62,162 bases of DNA from Bacteroidales bacterium (lineage in GTDB: Bacteria > Bacteroidota > Bacteroidia > Bacteroidales > UBA10428), in assembly GCA_035299085.1 (NCBI GenBank), contig DATGXG010000058.1:1-62162 (forward strand). Reading direction: 5' to 3'. Positions 7,555-16,788 of this stretch are shown piece after piece (positions within the stretch are counted from its first letter, which is position 1; every line of letters starts with the position of its first letter). The notes under the pieces are model-generated. The model saw only the letters and a program-made list of their open reading frames with translations. It made no database searches and was not told the DNA's origin. Position numbers and translations under genes: made by a program.

Positions 7555-10500
7555 CTAAATCCACCGTATCAGATTGATATCCTGCCTGTGCGCCAGATTT
7601 TCATTTCTGGGAAAAATCCGGATACCGTAGCTAAAGGTACCCGCCTGATTTATAGTGACTTTAAGAGAATATTGCGCTTTATCTGCATCGGAACGGTCCA
7701 GTTTGAATTCGTGCTTCTGGATCAGTCTTTCACCGTTTTCGGTAATTACAAGTTCCACTCCTATATCCGACGCGGATATCTCATTGAGATCAAGTATTAC
7801 CTTCCCGGAATAGGTACGATCCATTTCATACAATTCGGCACCGTTCTCAAACATGGAACATTCAACCACATTGATGTTCTTCCATGCCCTCTTGATTCTT
7901 TTCTTCCATGACGAAAAGCGTTTCACCCTTGCAAAATCATCTTTCTCCATCAGTTGTGATCTTTCAAAGAGCTTACTGTAGAAGCGCTGGTTGTAATCAT
8001 GCAGCATCCTGCTGGTCACAAAGTGAGGGGCTATGGAAGCAATGGTATTCTTCATCATTCTCACCCAGTTCTCGGGAACATCGGATTTATTCCTGTCGAA
8101 AAATGCAGGGATTACTTCCTGTTCGAGCAATGAATAAATGATTTCAGCGTCCAGGTCGTCCTGGAGACCGGAATCTTCATATGTGGTTTCATTGGTGAGG
8201 GCCCATCCGGCATCAGGCTGATAGCCTTCAACCCACCATCCGTCGAGCACGCTGAAGTGCAATGTTCCATTCACAACAGCCTTTTCACCGCTGGTTCCGG
8301 ATGCCTCAAGAGGCCTCGTAGGCGTGTTAAGCCAAACGTCGGCGCCCTGGACAAGGGTTTTAGCCAGGTTGATATCGTAATTCTGAAGGAACACGATCTT
8401 TCCGAGGAATTCAGGTCTCTTCGAAATATCAATGATCATCCTGATCAGGTCCTGTCCTGCTTTATCATTGGGATGTGCTTTTCCTGCAAAGATGAGCTGA
8501 ACAGGCTTTCCGGGAATATTCAGAATCTGGGCCAGTCTTTCCGTGTTTCTGAACAACAGGTACGCCCTTTTATAGGTGGCAAATCTCCTGGCAAAGCAGA
8601 TAGTGAGGGCTTTATCGGATAACTGGCGGTTTATGGCTACAATCCTTCTTGGATCCTCATGCCTTTTAACCCAGTTTTCCTTGAACCGGTCCTTTATGGT
8701 GTTGATGAGTTTTGATCTCAGTTTCTGCTTTATTTCCCACAACCGGGCATCAGGAACCGCATAAATCTTTTCCCAGTAATCGGTATCGGAAAGATTGTTT
8801 TCGAATCCTTCACCGAACGATTCACGGTATAATTTCTTAAGGCTCTTAGCCGTCCAGGTGGCATAATGGATTCCATTGGTCACATAGCTGATGTGAAGCT
8901 CTTCGGGTAAATAGCCCGGCCAGAGTTTTGAAAACATCTGCTGTGTTACTGTTCCGTGTATCATGCTCACGCCGTTCATCTGCTGCGACAGGTTGGCAGC
9001 CAGGTAGCTCATATTGAACTTCTCGCCCCATGCATTGATGTTCGAGCGTCCAAGGCTCATCAGTTCATTCCAGCTTATTTTCAGCCTGTCGGGATAATGA
9101 CCGATATACTGCCGTAACAGGTTTTCATCGAATTCGTCATGACCTGCTGGAACAGGTGTGTGTGTTGTGAACAGGGTTGAACTCCTGACAATCTCTTTGG
9201 CTTCGGCAAATGACAGGTTATTTTGCTGTATATATTTGCGCATGCGTTCAAGTGCAATGAAAGCACTGTGACCTTCGTTACTGTGATACAGGTCGAAATT
9301 CACGCCGATGGCATCAAGGGCTCTTATTCCGCCAATACCCAGCAGGAGCTCCTGTTTAAGCCTGTTTTCGTTATTTCCGCCATACAGGTTATGTGTTACA
9401 CTGCGATCTTCATCGGTATTCCCTTTAAAGTCGGTATCAAGAAGGTATAGCGTTACACGTCCGACCATCAGCTTCCAGATACGGGCAAGCATATGCCGTC
9501 CTGGCAAAACAATGGATATGGTTATAAAATTACCGTTGTCATCTTTCAGCGGTCTTACCGGAAGTTTTGAAAAATGCTGGTAATCGTAATTGGCTTGTTG
9601 TTCACCACGGGTTGTGATCATCTGGGCGAAATAGCCGTACCGGTAAAGCAGGCCTATACCTGTTATATTCACCCGCCTGTCGCTTGCCTCTTTCAGGTAA
9701 TCGCCTGCCAGTATACCAAGTCCGCCTGAATAGATCTTGAGTGAGTTATGGAATCCGTATTCCATACTGAAGTATGCAATACGTGGCCCGGTTTTATCCA
9801 ATTCATCGGACATATATTCCTGGAAACGGTTGTAAACACGGTCAAGTTTTTCGGTGAATTCCGGGTTTTTACTCATTTCAACAAGCTGACCATATTTAAC
9901 CTGTTCAAAAAGTATCGCGGGATTCTGATCGCATTTCTGCCAGATCTCTGGATCAATGGATTCAAACAATTCCTGTGCTTCATCGTCCCACGACCACCAG
10001 AGGTTTTCGGTTAGCTTGCCGAGTTTAACCAGTTCGTCAGGTAATTTCGATTTAACGATTATTTTTTTCCACGATGGTTTGATTTCGGCCGGAGGAACAA
10101 ACTCAGGCTGAATTTCACTGGGTCGTTCTTCAATTTTTACAAAACGGTCAATCCGCTTAGCTACCTCCTGCAAGGCATGGTTATAGGCCTTTTTATAATA
10201 CTGAATGAGGCTGTTCCATAAAACCTGTTTTGAAGTGTCAAGTGCATTGGCACGGGCCGAACTCATCAGGTTTTCGTCGAGTCCGCATTTTTTGAGAACT
10301 GCAGAAACGATGTTGGTCACCACTTCATGATCGTTATCGTCGGTTCGGGGGATTACGTCCACGCTTTCTTTGGCATCGGGCAGCATTTCATTTATCCAGC
10401 TGCCAAAACCTGCAAGGGTGGTAGTGATGGTGGGAACCGAAAAGGCAATGCTTTCGAGAGGAGTATACCCCCAGGGCTCGTAATATGACGGGAAAACTGT

Positions 10501-11790
10501 GAGGTCAAAACCTATCAGCAGGCTGTAATAGGGAATATTGAATACACCGTCATAGCCATTCAGGTATGAAGGTACAAATATGACTTTTACCTTATCATTT
10601 GGTCCGTTGGTTAATCCGGCCTCCCTGATCCTTTTTAGAATCGGATCCCATTCAGCGTCATGAAGGTTATGTGTGAGGTATTTCGAGCCAATGGCCCCGT
10701 CATCCGTGAGTTTGCCACTCAGCAAATCTTTCCTTGCTCCATAGTGGTTAGCCGGGATAAACAGGTAGGCTATGATATCACGGTTAAGTTTTTCCGATTT
10801 GTTGAGTACGCCCAGGGAATCAATGAACAGGTCAATCCCTTTGTTTTTAAACTCATAACGACCGCTTGTGGCAATCATGAATACGTTCTCGTCAAATTTT
10901 CTCTCGAGCATGATCTCTGCCGTATTCAGCAGTTTTTCCCTTCCTTTTTTCCTGAGGATATCGAATTCGGCGCCAACCGGCACAAAGCTGTCCTCAAAAC
11001 CATTGGGAGTTACAAGCGTTACCTCTTTTTGAAGAAACTGTGTACATTCCTGTGCCGTAATTTCACTTACCGTTGTAAATGCATCGGCGTTCTGCGCTGA
11101 CAGCTTTTCAGCCGACTGTTTGGATATGATGTTGAATTCCCTGGCTACTTCTTCGGCATTATAGCTTTGCAGGTTTTTGTAAAGAGGCCTGTTATTGCCT
11201 GCAAGTGCTCTTCCGAGAGCGGTGGCGTGGGTGGTAAACACGGTTCCCACCTGGGGAAGCCTGTCTTTTAAATAGAGTATCCCTGTACCGGTCATCCACT
11301 CATGGAACTGGGCTATGATCCGGTCATAGGTATTCAGGTTGAACTTGATGAAGCTTTCAATTACTTTGCCGGCTGCATAACCAAACAGCGCAGGCTCTAC
11401 ATAATCCCATTGTCCGGGAAGCGAATCAAGTTTATATTTTTCCCATAATTCAAAAAAGATCTTATCCTTTTCAGCAAAGTAATTCGAAAAATTCAGCACT
11501 ATGGCAATAGGATACCGGTTAATATTCCATCTTCCTATTTTTACATAGAGGCCTTCTGATTCAGCCTGTTTTTTCCAGGCACTGAAAAGTTGAGGATCTT
11601 CAATGAATTCAGGATTAGCGTCTGATTCATCCTTTATCAGATCAGGACCTATCAGAATAAGATTATTCTGAAGCTCGTTGATCATTGTAAGCGCTTTGGT
11701 GGCAATAACTGTGTGAATTCCTCCAACTTTATTGCATACTTCCCAGCTTACTTCAAACAGATAGTCGGGAGTCAATAAATCTTTACTCAT
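7555..11790 (-). CDS. Glycogen synthase (GT3-type) fused to alpha-glucan phosphorylase (GT35)
   Basis: This 1411-residue protein joins two enzymes of opposite direction. Residues about 1-545 form a GT3-like synthase: FEVSWEVCNKVGGIHTV (12-28), HATALGR (188-194) and the E-x7-E motif E438-E446 (EPWGYTPLE). It would extend alpha-1,4-glucan from a nucleotide glucose. After a Pro/Glu-rich linker (about 552-575) comes a phosphorylase of the DUF3417/GlgP type: NLWWSW (596-601), SNEGHSAF, and EASGTSGEKAVVNG, whose Lys1170 is the expected pyridoxal-phosphate lysine. That half would release glucose-1-phosphate. No frameshift or stop separates the halves. It is the last gene of the glucan cassette, 68 bases after the GH57 gene. 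Donor specificity (UDP- or ADP-glucose) is not decided by sequence. Confidence 0.93.
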   Translation of the reverse strand: MSKDLLTPDYLFEVSWEVCNKVGGIHTVIATKALTMINELQNNLILIGPDLIKDESDANPEFIEDPQLFSAWKKQAESEGLYVKIGRWNINRYPIAIVLNFSNYFAEKDKIFFELWEKYKLDSLPGQWDYVEPALFGYAAGKVIESFIKFNLNTYDRIIAQFHEWMTGTGILYLKDRLPQVGTVFTTHATALGRALAGNNRPLYKNLQSYNAEEVAREFNIISKQSAEKLSAQNADAFTTVSEITAQECTQFLQKEVTLVTPNGFEDSFVPVGAEFDILRKKGREKLLNTAEIMLERKFDENVFMIATSGRYEFKNKGIDLFIDSLGVLNKSEKLNRDIIAYLFIPANHYGARKDLLSGKLTDDGAIGSKYLTHNLHDAEWDPILKRIREAGLTNGPNDKVKVIFVPSYLNGYDGVFNIPYYSLLIGFDLTVFPSYYEPWGYTPLESIAFSVPTITTTLAGFGSWINEMLPDAKESVDVIPRTDDNDHEVVTNIVSAVLKKCGLDENLMSSARANALDTSKQVLWNSLIQYYKKAYNHALQEVAKRIDRFVKIEERPSEIQPEFVPPAEIKPSWKKIIVKSKLPDELVKLGKLTENLWWSWDDEAQELFESIDPEIWQKCDQNPAILFEQVKYGQLVEMSKNPEFTEKLDRVYNRFQEYMSDELDKTGPRIAYFSMEYGFHNSLKIYSGGLGILAGDYLKEASDRRVNITGIGLLYRYGYFAQMITTRGEQQANYDYQHFSKLPVRPLKDDNGNFITISIVLPGRHMLARIWKLMVGRVTLYLLDTDFKGNTDEDRSVTHNLYGGNNENRLKQELLLGIGGIRALDAIGVNFDLYHSNEGHSAFIALERMRKYIQQNNLSFAEAKEIVRSSTLFTTHTPVPAGHDEFDENLLRQYIGHYPDRLKISWNELMSLGRSNINAWGEKFNMSYLAANLSQQMNGVSMIHGTVTQQMFSKLWPGYLPEELHISYVTNGIHYATWTAKSLKKLYRESFGEGFENNLSDTDYWEKIYAVPDARLWEIKQKLRSKLINTIKDRFKENWVKRHEDPRRIVAINRQLSDKALTICFARRFATYKRAYLLFRNTERLAQILNIPGKPVQLIFAGKAHPNDKAGQDLIRMIIDISKRPEFLGKIVFLQNYDINLAKTLVQGADVWLNTPTRPLEASGTSGEKAVVNGTLHFSVLDGWWVEGYQPDAGWALTNETTYEDSGLQDDLDAEIIYSLLEQEVIPAFFDRNKSDVPENWVRMMKNTIASIAPHFVTSRMLHDYNQRFYSKLFERSQLMEKDDFARVKRFSSWKKRIKRAWKNINVVECSMFENGAELYEMDRTYSGKVILDLNEISASDIGVELVITENGERLIQKHEFKLDRSDADKAQYSLKVTINQAGTFSYGIRIFPRNENLAHRQDINLIRWI

Positions 11791-11858
11791 ACATTAATTT
11801 TAAGAAACGTGGGTCAGGGTTAGAACCAAAAAATCGGGAGCTAAAATACAATTAGTAT

Positions 11859-13322
11859 TTACTTTTTCACTGTTTTCGCCGATTTTGTTTTTGGCTTTTT
11901 ACCGGATGCTTTTGGCGCTTTCGCGGGTTTTGCGGCTGTTTTGGTCGTTTTTTTAACAGTTGTTGCAGCGGGTTTTTTATTTTTTGCAGGTGTACCTGCC
12001 TCTTTTGCCACTGCCGAAATTTTTGATTTAGTCGACTTCAGCCGCTTGAGTTCCGATTCATACTTCTGAATCAGTTCATCTTTCTCGTTGATCACCTGTG
12101 TCAAACTGGCGATATCCTGGTCGGTTCTGCTTTCAGGCGCTGCGGCGTTCACTCTAAGGATAAAATCACTCAGTACGTTCATATAGTTGATATAGGCATC
12201 GTACGGTGTTTCATAAGGATTGTAATAGGCCTGGGTGGCACCTGCGGTGAAGAATTTGGTCGACATGAAGTAGAAATGGTCGCTCGACTGGAGATAACGC
12301 CAGTCTTTTTTCAATTTCTCATCCTGGCAGCGATTTACCTTATCCGTTATTGAATAAAGACGGTTAAACGCATCGACCTGTAGTTCGTTTCCGAGCCATG
12401 CAGTAAGGTCGCGTTCTTCATCTGCCCAGCTGATCGGGTAGGGAACGCTGATTGTTGAAACTGGCAACAGTTTTTCAGCAATTTCCGACGGTGTGCTGAA
12501 ACTAAAGTTAGTCAGTTTATAAACCACCTTGGGAAGTGCTTTCAGGAACTCAAAAATTCCCGATTCCATCCACTGGTGTTCTCCAAAGGTTTCATAGTCG
12601 AGGAACAGGTTTACCGTTTCCTCTTTTTTATCAAGTTTCTTTAACCAGTCAGCAAATTTCTCCGCTGTCAGCGGGTATTCCGACCATCCCTTGTTTGAAA
12701 AACGGAAGGCAATGTCATCACTCATCCTGAAATTGCGCAGGAGTATTTTAAGCCGGGGATTGATTGAATTGCAATACAGGTAATTCGGGCTTTTCCAGCC
12801 CAGCACATGCTTTGCACCTTCGGTGAGCATGGCACTGAAACCCATTTCGGCCACATCGGCTCCTATACGGTCGGAATATACAAGCTCGGTGTTGCGGAAC
12901 ACTTTGGGTTCCACGCCGAATAAATTTTTTATTTTTTCACGGTGTTCATTTACCTGCTTTTTGAATTCTTCCTTGTTTTTAAGGGCAACAAGCGAATGAG
13001 AGTAAGTTTCTGAAAGAAATTCAACCGAGCCTGTTTTCGCCAGTTTTGCGAAGCTCTCGATCACTTCAGGAGCATAAAGTTCAAGCTGGTCAAGGGCTAC
13101 TCCAGATATGGAAAAAGCTACCTTGAATTGTGACCCGAATTCTTTAATGATTTGACCGATTACCTTATTGGCCTGCAAAAAGCTCCTTTCTGCTATCCTT
13201 GAAATGATCGATTCATTCAGGTAATCATCGTAGTAGTAATGGTCATTTCCTATATTGAAAAAACGGTATCTTTTCAACCTGAATGGTTGATGGATCTGGA
13301 AGTACAGGCAAATCGTTCTCAT
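11859..13322 (-). CDS. Glycoside hydrolase family 57 (alpha-amylase-like) with lysine-rich tail
   Basis: GH57 enzymes cleave or rearrange alpha-glucans with retention. The 487-residue protein starts at the ATG 13320-13322 (a TTG lies two codons upstream). It has HQPFR (11-15), FRNTELVYSD (142-151, with E146 the likely nucleophile) and FLDYETFGEHQ (240-250, with D242 the likely acid/base). After the catalytic region comes a short heptad-like stretch (about residues 402-430). The last 57 residues (431-487) are about one third lysine, with Ala, Pro and Thr, like a histone H1 tail, and no signal peptide is present. It sits between a GT4 synthase-like gene and the synthase-phosphorylase fusion, so a cytoplasmic role in storage-glucan turnover is likely. 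Confidence 0.9.
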   Translation of the reverse strand: MRTICLYFQIHQPFRLKRYRFFNIGNDHYYYDDYLNESIISRIAERSFLQANKVIGQIIKEFGSQFKVAFSISGVALDQLELYAPEVIESFAKLAKTGSVEFLSETYSHSLVALKNKEEFKKQVNEHREKIKNLFGVEPKVFRNTELVYSDRIGADVAEMGFSAMLTEGAKHVLGWKSPNYLYCNSINPRLKILLRNFRMSDDIAFRFSNKGWSEYPLTAEKFADWLKKLDKKEETVNLFLDYETFGEHQWMESGIFEFLKALPKVVYKLTNFSFSTPSEIAEKLLPVSTISVPYPISWADEERDLTAWLGNELQVDAFNRLYSITDKVNRCQDEKLKKDWRYLQSSDHFYFMSTKFFTAGATQAYYNPYETPYDAYINYMNVLSDFILRVNAAAPESRTDQDIASLTQVINEKDELIQKYESELKRLKSTKSKISAVAKEAGTPAKNKKPAATTVKKTTKTAAKPAKAPKASGKKPKTKSAKTVKK

Positions 13323-13343
13323 GCTCAATATTATAAAGTTCGG

Positions 13344-14630
13344 TTAATTCAGCACTGTCAGGTAAACATCCTTTACCTTCTGAGCGGCATATTCCCATTT
13401 GAGGTTATCCACCTCGTTGCGGGCATGTTTCTTAAACATATCGGGCAAACCGTCATATTTGAGTATCCCGTAGATAGCATCGGCCATTGCATGGATATCC
13501 CAGAAATCAACTTTAATGGCATACTGGAGGATTTCAGACACTCCTGATTGCCTTGAAATGATCACAGGTACATTGGATTGCATGGCCTCAAGAGGCGAAA
13601 TTCCGAAGGGCTCGGAGATGGAAGGCATGACATACACATCGCTGAGTGAAAACATATTATGAACATCATCGCCTTTAAGGAACCCGGTAAAGTGGAACCT
13701 GTCGCCTATTTTTAGCGTGGCTACACGCCAGATCATACGATTGAGCATATCACCGCTTCCTGCCATAACAAACCGCACATTCTTCATTTTCTGGAGAACC
13801 AGGTGTGCGGCTTCGATAAAATACTCGGGACCTTTCTGAAGTGTAACACGGCCCAGGAAGGTCACGATCTTATCGTCAATGCTTCTTCTCATTTTCTGAA
13901 GCTCACGGTCTTCAAGGGGCTCAACGGCATTGTGAACGGTGAAAACCTTATCGGGATTGATGCCGTATTTTTCAATAATTATGTTCCTTGTAAGATTGCT
14001 TACGGCTATTACCCTGTCGGCCATTTCCATGCCGGCCTTTTCAATATCATACACCCCGGGGTTTACACTGCCCCCGCTCCTGTCGAAATCGGTGGCGTGA
14101 ACATGAACTACAAGAGGCTTACCCGATATAACCTTGGCAGCGATACCGGCCGGATAGGTAAGCCAGTCATGGGCGTGGATGATGTCGAATTTATTTTTGT
14201 ACGCAATTACTGAAGCTACAACGGCATAATTGGCAATTTCCTGGAACAGATTCTTGCCGTATCCCCCGCTGAAACTCAGCTTCCCCGAGAAGGATGACTT
14301 GATCAGGTATCTCGATTCGGCCGTGGCTTCTTCGGTGAGCTTCTCATATTCTTCGGGAGTTGAATAAGCACGCAGCGATGAGCCAACTTCAATGAAACGC
14401 ATCTTTTTGAAGAAGGTGGAATAATCAATCAGCCTGTCGCTTACAACCACATCACCGGCATTGATAATGCTGACTTTACTTGTATCTTCATCACCATAAG
14501 CTTTTGGAACAACGAACAGTATGTCATCAACACCCACACTGTATAATCCTTTCGTCAAACCATAGCATGCAGTTCCAAGGCCCCCGGAAATATGGGGCGG
14601 GAACTCCCAGCCAAACATCAATACGCGCAT
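13344..14630 (-). CDS. Glycosyltransferase family 4, glycogen synthase-like
   Basis: The 428-residue GT-B protein begins MRVLMFGWEFPPHISGGLGT, the acceptor-domain signature shared by GT4/GT5 synthases. It has HAHDW (152-156), RVTLQKGPEYF (261-271) and the donor-site E-x7-E from E340 to E348 (EPFGISPLE). The family includes alpha-glucan synthases and maltose-1-phosphate or other sucrose/glucan enzymes. In Bacteroidota this gene type often sits between a debranching enzyme and a GH57 amylase, as here, which argues for alpha-glucan synthesis or priming. Spacing is 21 bases to the GH57 start and 33 bases from the debranching enzyme stop, so all are likely one operon. The true donor and acceptor are unproven. 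Confidence 0.87.
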   Translation of the reverse strand: MRVLMFGWEFPPHISGGLGTACYGLTKGLYSVGVDDILFVVPKAYGDEDTSKVSIINAGDVVVSDRLIDYSTFFKKMRFIEVGSSLRAYSTPEEYEKLTEEATAESRYLIKSSFSGKLSFSGGYGKNLFQEIANYAVVASVIAYKNKFDIIHAHDWLTYPAGIAAKVISGKPLVVHVHATDFDRSGGSVNPGVYDIEKAGMEMADRVIAVSNLTRNIIIEKYGINPDKVFTVHNAVEPLEDRELQKMRRSIDDKIVTFLGRVTLQKGPEYFIEAAHLVLQKMKNVRFVMAGSGDMLNRMIWRVATLKIGDRFHFTGFLKGDDVHNMFSLSDVYVMPSISEPFGISPLEAMQSNVPVIISRQSGVSEILQYAIKVDFWDIHAMADAIYGILKYDGLPDMFKKHARNEVDNLKWEYAAQKVKDVYLTVLN

Positions 14631-14663
14631 AGTCAGATCAGTGGTTAGGATTTATAATTGAAT

Positions 14664-16619
14664 TTACTTTTTATTCTGAGTCATCGATTCATACCTTTCA
14701 ATAATTCTTAACAGCGCGGCCACACTCCAGGCCTGCGATATGGCACCCCTAGCCCGGTGAGGCGGATCGCCGTCAAAAATCTCCGGAATGGTTCCGATTC
14801 CCAGTTCGGTCATAACCGGTTCAAAGCCGTTGATCAGGTTTTCAAGGAATCCAAGTCCGCTTTCCTTATGAAGGTTCATATACGCTTCGCAGAAATGCTC
14901 AAGCAGCCAGGGCCAAACGGTTCCCTGGTGATAAGCCAGGTCACGCTGTTCCTGTGTACCTTTATATATGCCTTTATAATTTTCATTCGTCGGGGAAAGT
15001 GTCCTTAATCCTCTCGGGGTGAGCAGATCCCGTTCTATCAGGTCCAGAACCGATTTCTTCATTTCAGGAGTCAGCATGGAATGTTCCATCGAAACGGCAA
15101 TCACCTGGTTGGGCCTGATCGACCAGTCCTTCGACTTGTAATCAACCACATCGGCGAGATAGCCTTTTTTCGGATCCCAGAACATGGCAAGAAACGATTC
15201 ATGTGCCTTCTGCGGTATTACTTCCCATTCTTTCACAAACTCCTCATCTTTTGCCCTCTTCGCAAGGTCAAGACTGAACATGATGGCGTTATACCACAAT
15301 GCATTGATCTCTACCGGAAACCCTATGCGCGGTGTAACCGGTTTCCCGTTCACTATGGCATCCATCCAGGTCAGTGCCTTTCCCGGTTCACCGGCAAAGA
15401 TGAGCCCGTTGTCATGCATTTTTATATTAAACGAAGTTCCGTTACGGAATGCTTCGAGAACCGATTTCATGGCTTTCCCGTAATTCCTCCAGATCGTGGT
15501 ATAGGTTTTAACCACCTTTGTATATTGCTGAATAGCCCAGAAAAACCAGAGCGGTGCGTCAACCGAATTGAAGGCTGCATTTTCCTCACTGCCGATATTG
15601 GGAAATAGCCCGTTATGGAGTTTGCCAACCTGAGTATCGATAACATCCTTGCAGGTAGCCGTATCGCCTATAGCCAGGGTCAGGCCGGGAAGCGAAATGA
15701 ATGTATCGCGACCCCAGGTACCAAACCATGGAAAACCCGCGATTATTTCGGCGGATTTATTCTTCTTAACAAAAAATTGTTGTGCCGAATTGATGAGGCA
15801 ATGCTTGAAACTGTCGCGTGGAGTTCTTTTCGACTGTTCAAGGGTATATTTTCTTTTCAGCTGCTCGGGGTTGGCTTTTACAGTGCCCGCCGAGAATATG
15901 ATCACATCACCTTTGCGTGCATCAAGTTCAAAATAACCCGGGACAAACAGATCTTCCTTAAAATCATACCCGCGCCTCAATTCCTTGTTGTACTCGATTC
16001 CATAATACCAGTCGGGAACCGGAACAAAATCCGCATGTTTTGAAAACTGCATGTGGAGGAAAGGATATCCGTCGTAAAGCCTTATTTTGGCCCCGTTGGG
16101 AATGAGAACAGCCTTTGTGTTGGCATATAAATTTGCTTTGCTAAGCTGATGCATGTTTCTGAAAGCAAGAAAAGGCCTGAACCGCAATTTGATCTGCACA
16201 TCCGATTCCTTGATCGTGTAACGAATAAGCACCTGTTCTTCCTTTTCAACAAGAAGACTTTCCTTAACCATTACCACGCCACCCACACGGTAAACGATGG
16301 TGGGAGTGGGATCAGCCATAAAGTCGCGTACATACTTGTGTCCCCTCGGACTGTAAATATCACCCTGGTACTTATGTATCCCCAGGTTGAATTCATTCTC
16401 TCTTTCAATTATGGTTTCATCAAAAGAAGAGAGCAGCACATGGCGGTCGCCATCGAGATTTTCCACCGGAGCTACGAGCAGGCCGTGATACTTTCTTGTA
16501 TTGCAATAAACTATTGTAGTGGAGCTGTATGATCCTGCACGATTGCTTCGTATAAATTCCTTGGTAAGCGAATATTCAAGGTTGATAAGCTGCGTCTTGT
16601 CGAACTTTAGGTAAGCCAT
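14664..16619 (-). CDS. Glycogen debranching enzyme (amylo-alpha-1,6-glucosidase, GH133 type)
   Basis: The 651-residue protein has an N-terminal beta-rich domain (about 20-250, with AGSYSSTTIVYCNTRKYHGLL at the front) and a C-terminal (alpha/alpha)6 barrel (about 275-645). The barrel contains GFPWFGTWGRDTFISL (295-310) and a later YHQGTVWPWLLEHF motif, as expected for the glucosidase half of glycogen debranching enzymes. It removes alpha-1,6 branch stubs, freeing chains for the phosphorylase downstream. No signal peptide is seen, so it acts in the cytoplasm. It is the first gene of the glucan cassette. A weak promoter candidate lies upstream on the minus strand (TTG near 16708-16710, 18 bases, then TAACTTTT at 16682-16689). 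Confidence 0.92.
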   Translation of the reverse strand: MAYLKFDKTQLINLEYSLTKEFIRSNRAGSYSSTTIVYCNTRKYHGLLVAPVENLDGDRHVLLSSFDETIIERENEFNLGIHKYQGDIYSPRGHKYVRDFMADPTPTIVYRVGGVVMVKESLLVEKEEQVLIRYTIKESDVQIKLRFRPFLAFRNMHQLSKANLYANTKAVLIPNGAKIRLYDGYPFLHMQFSKHADFVPVPDWYYGIEYNKELRRGYDFKEDLFVPGYFELDARKGDVIIFSAGTVKANPEQLKRKYTLEQSKRTPRDSFKHCLINSAQQFFVKKNKSAEIIAGFPWFGTWGRDTFISLPGLTLAIGDTATCKDVIDTQVGKLHNGLFPNIGSEENAAFNSVDAPLWFFWAIQQYTKVVKTYTTIWRNYGKAMKSVLEAFRNGTSFNIKMHDNGLIFAGEPGKALTWMDAIVNGKPVTPRIGFPVEINALWYNAIMFSLDLAKRAKDEEFVKEWEVIPQKAHESFLAMFWDPKKGYLADVVDYKSKDWSIRPNQVIAVSMEHSMLTPEMKKSVLDLIERDLLTPRGLRTLSPTNENYKGIYKGTQEQRDLAYHQGTVWPWLLEHFCEAYMNLHKESGLGFLENLINGFEPVMTELGIGTIPEIFDGDPPHRARGAISQAWSVAALLRIIERYESMTQNKK

Positions 16620-16736
16620 TACAATAGGGATTTTAAGGAGGAAAAGGTATTAAAAATTATTGAGATAGTAAAACACGACGGAAAAGTTAATTTTTTCATT
16701 ATCAAAACAAGGGAAGGTCTAAATTGTTGATCGAAG

Positions 16737-16768
16737 TTGCAATAATGTCAGGGAATAATATAAATTTG
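16737..16768 (+). promoter_or_regulatory. Bacteroidota-type promoter candidate for the TlpA-like lipoprotein operon
   Basis: TTG at 16737-16739 is followed after 21 bases by TAAATTTG at 16761-16768, matching the Bacteroidota consensus (TTG or TTTG at -33, TAnnTTTG at -7). A start of transcription near 16775 would leave a leader of roughly 14 bases before the ATG at 16789. This is a pattern match only. Confidence 0.5.
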
Positions 16769-16788
16769 AAACGTGATTTTCATGCCAT

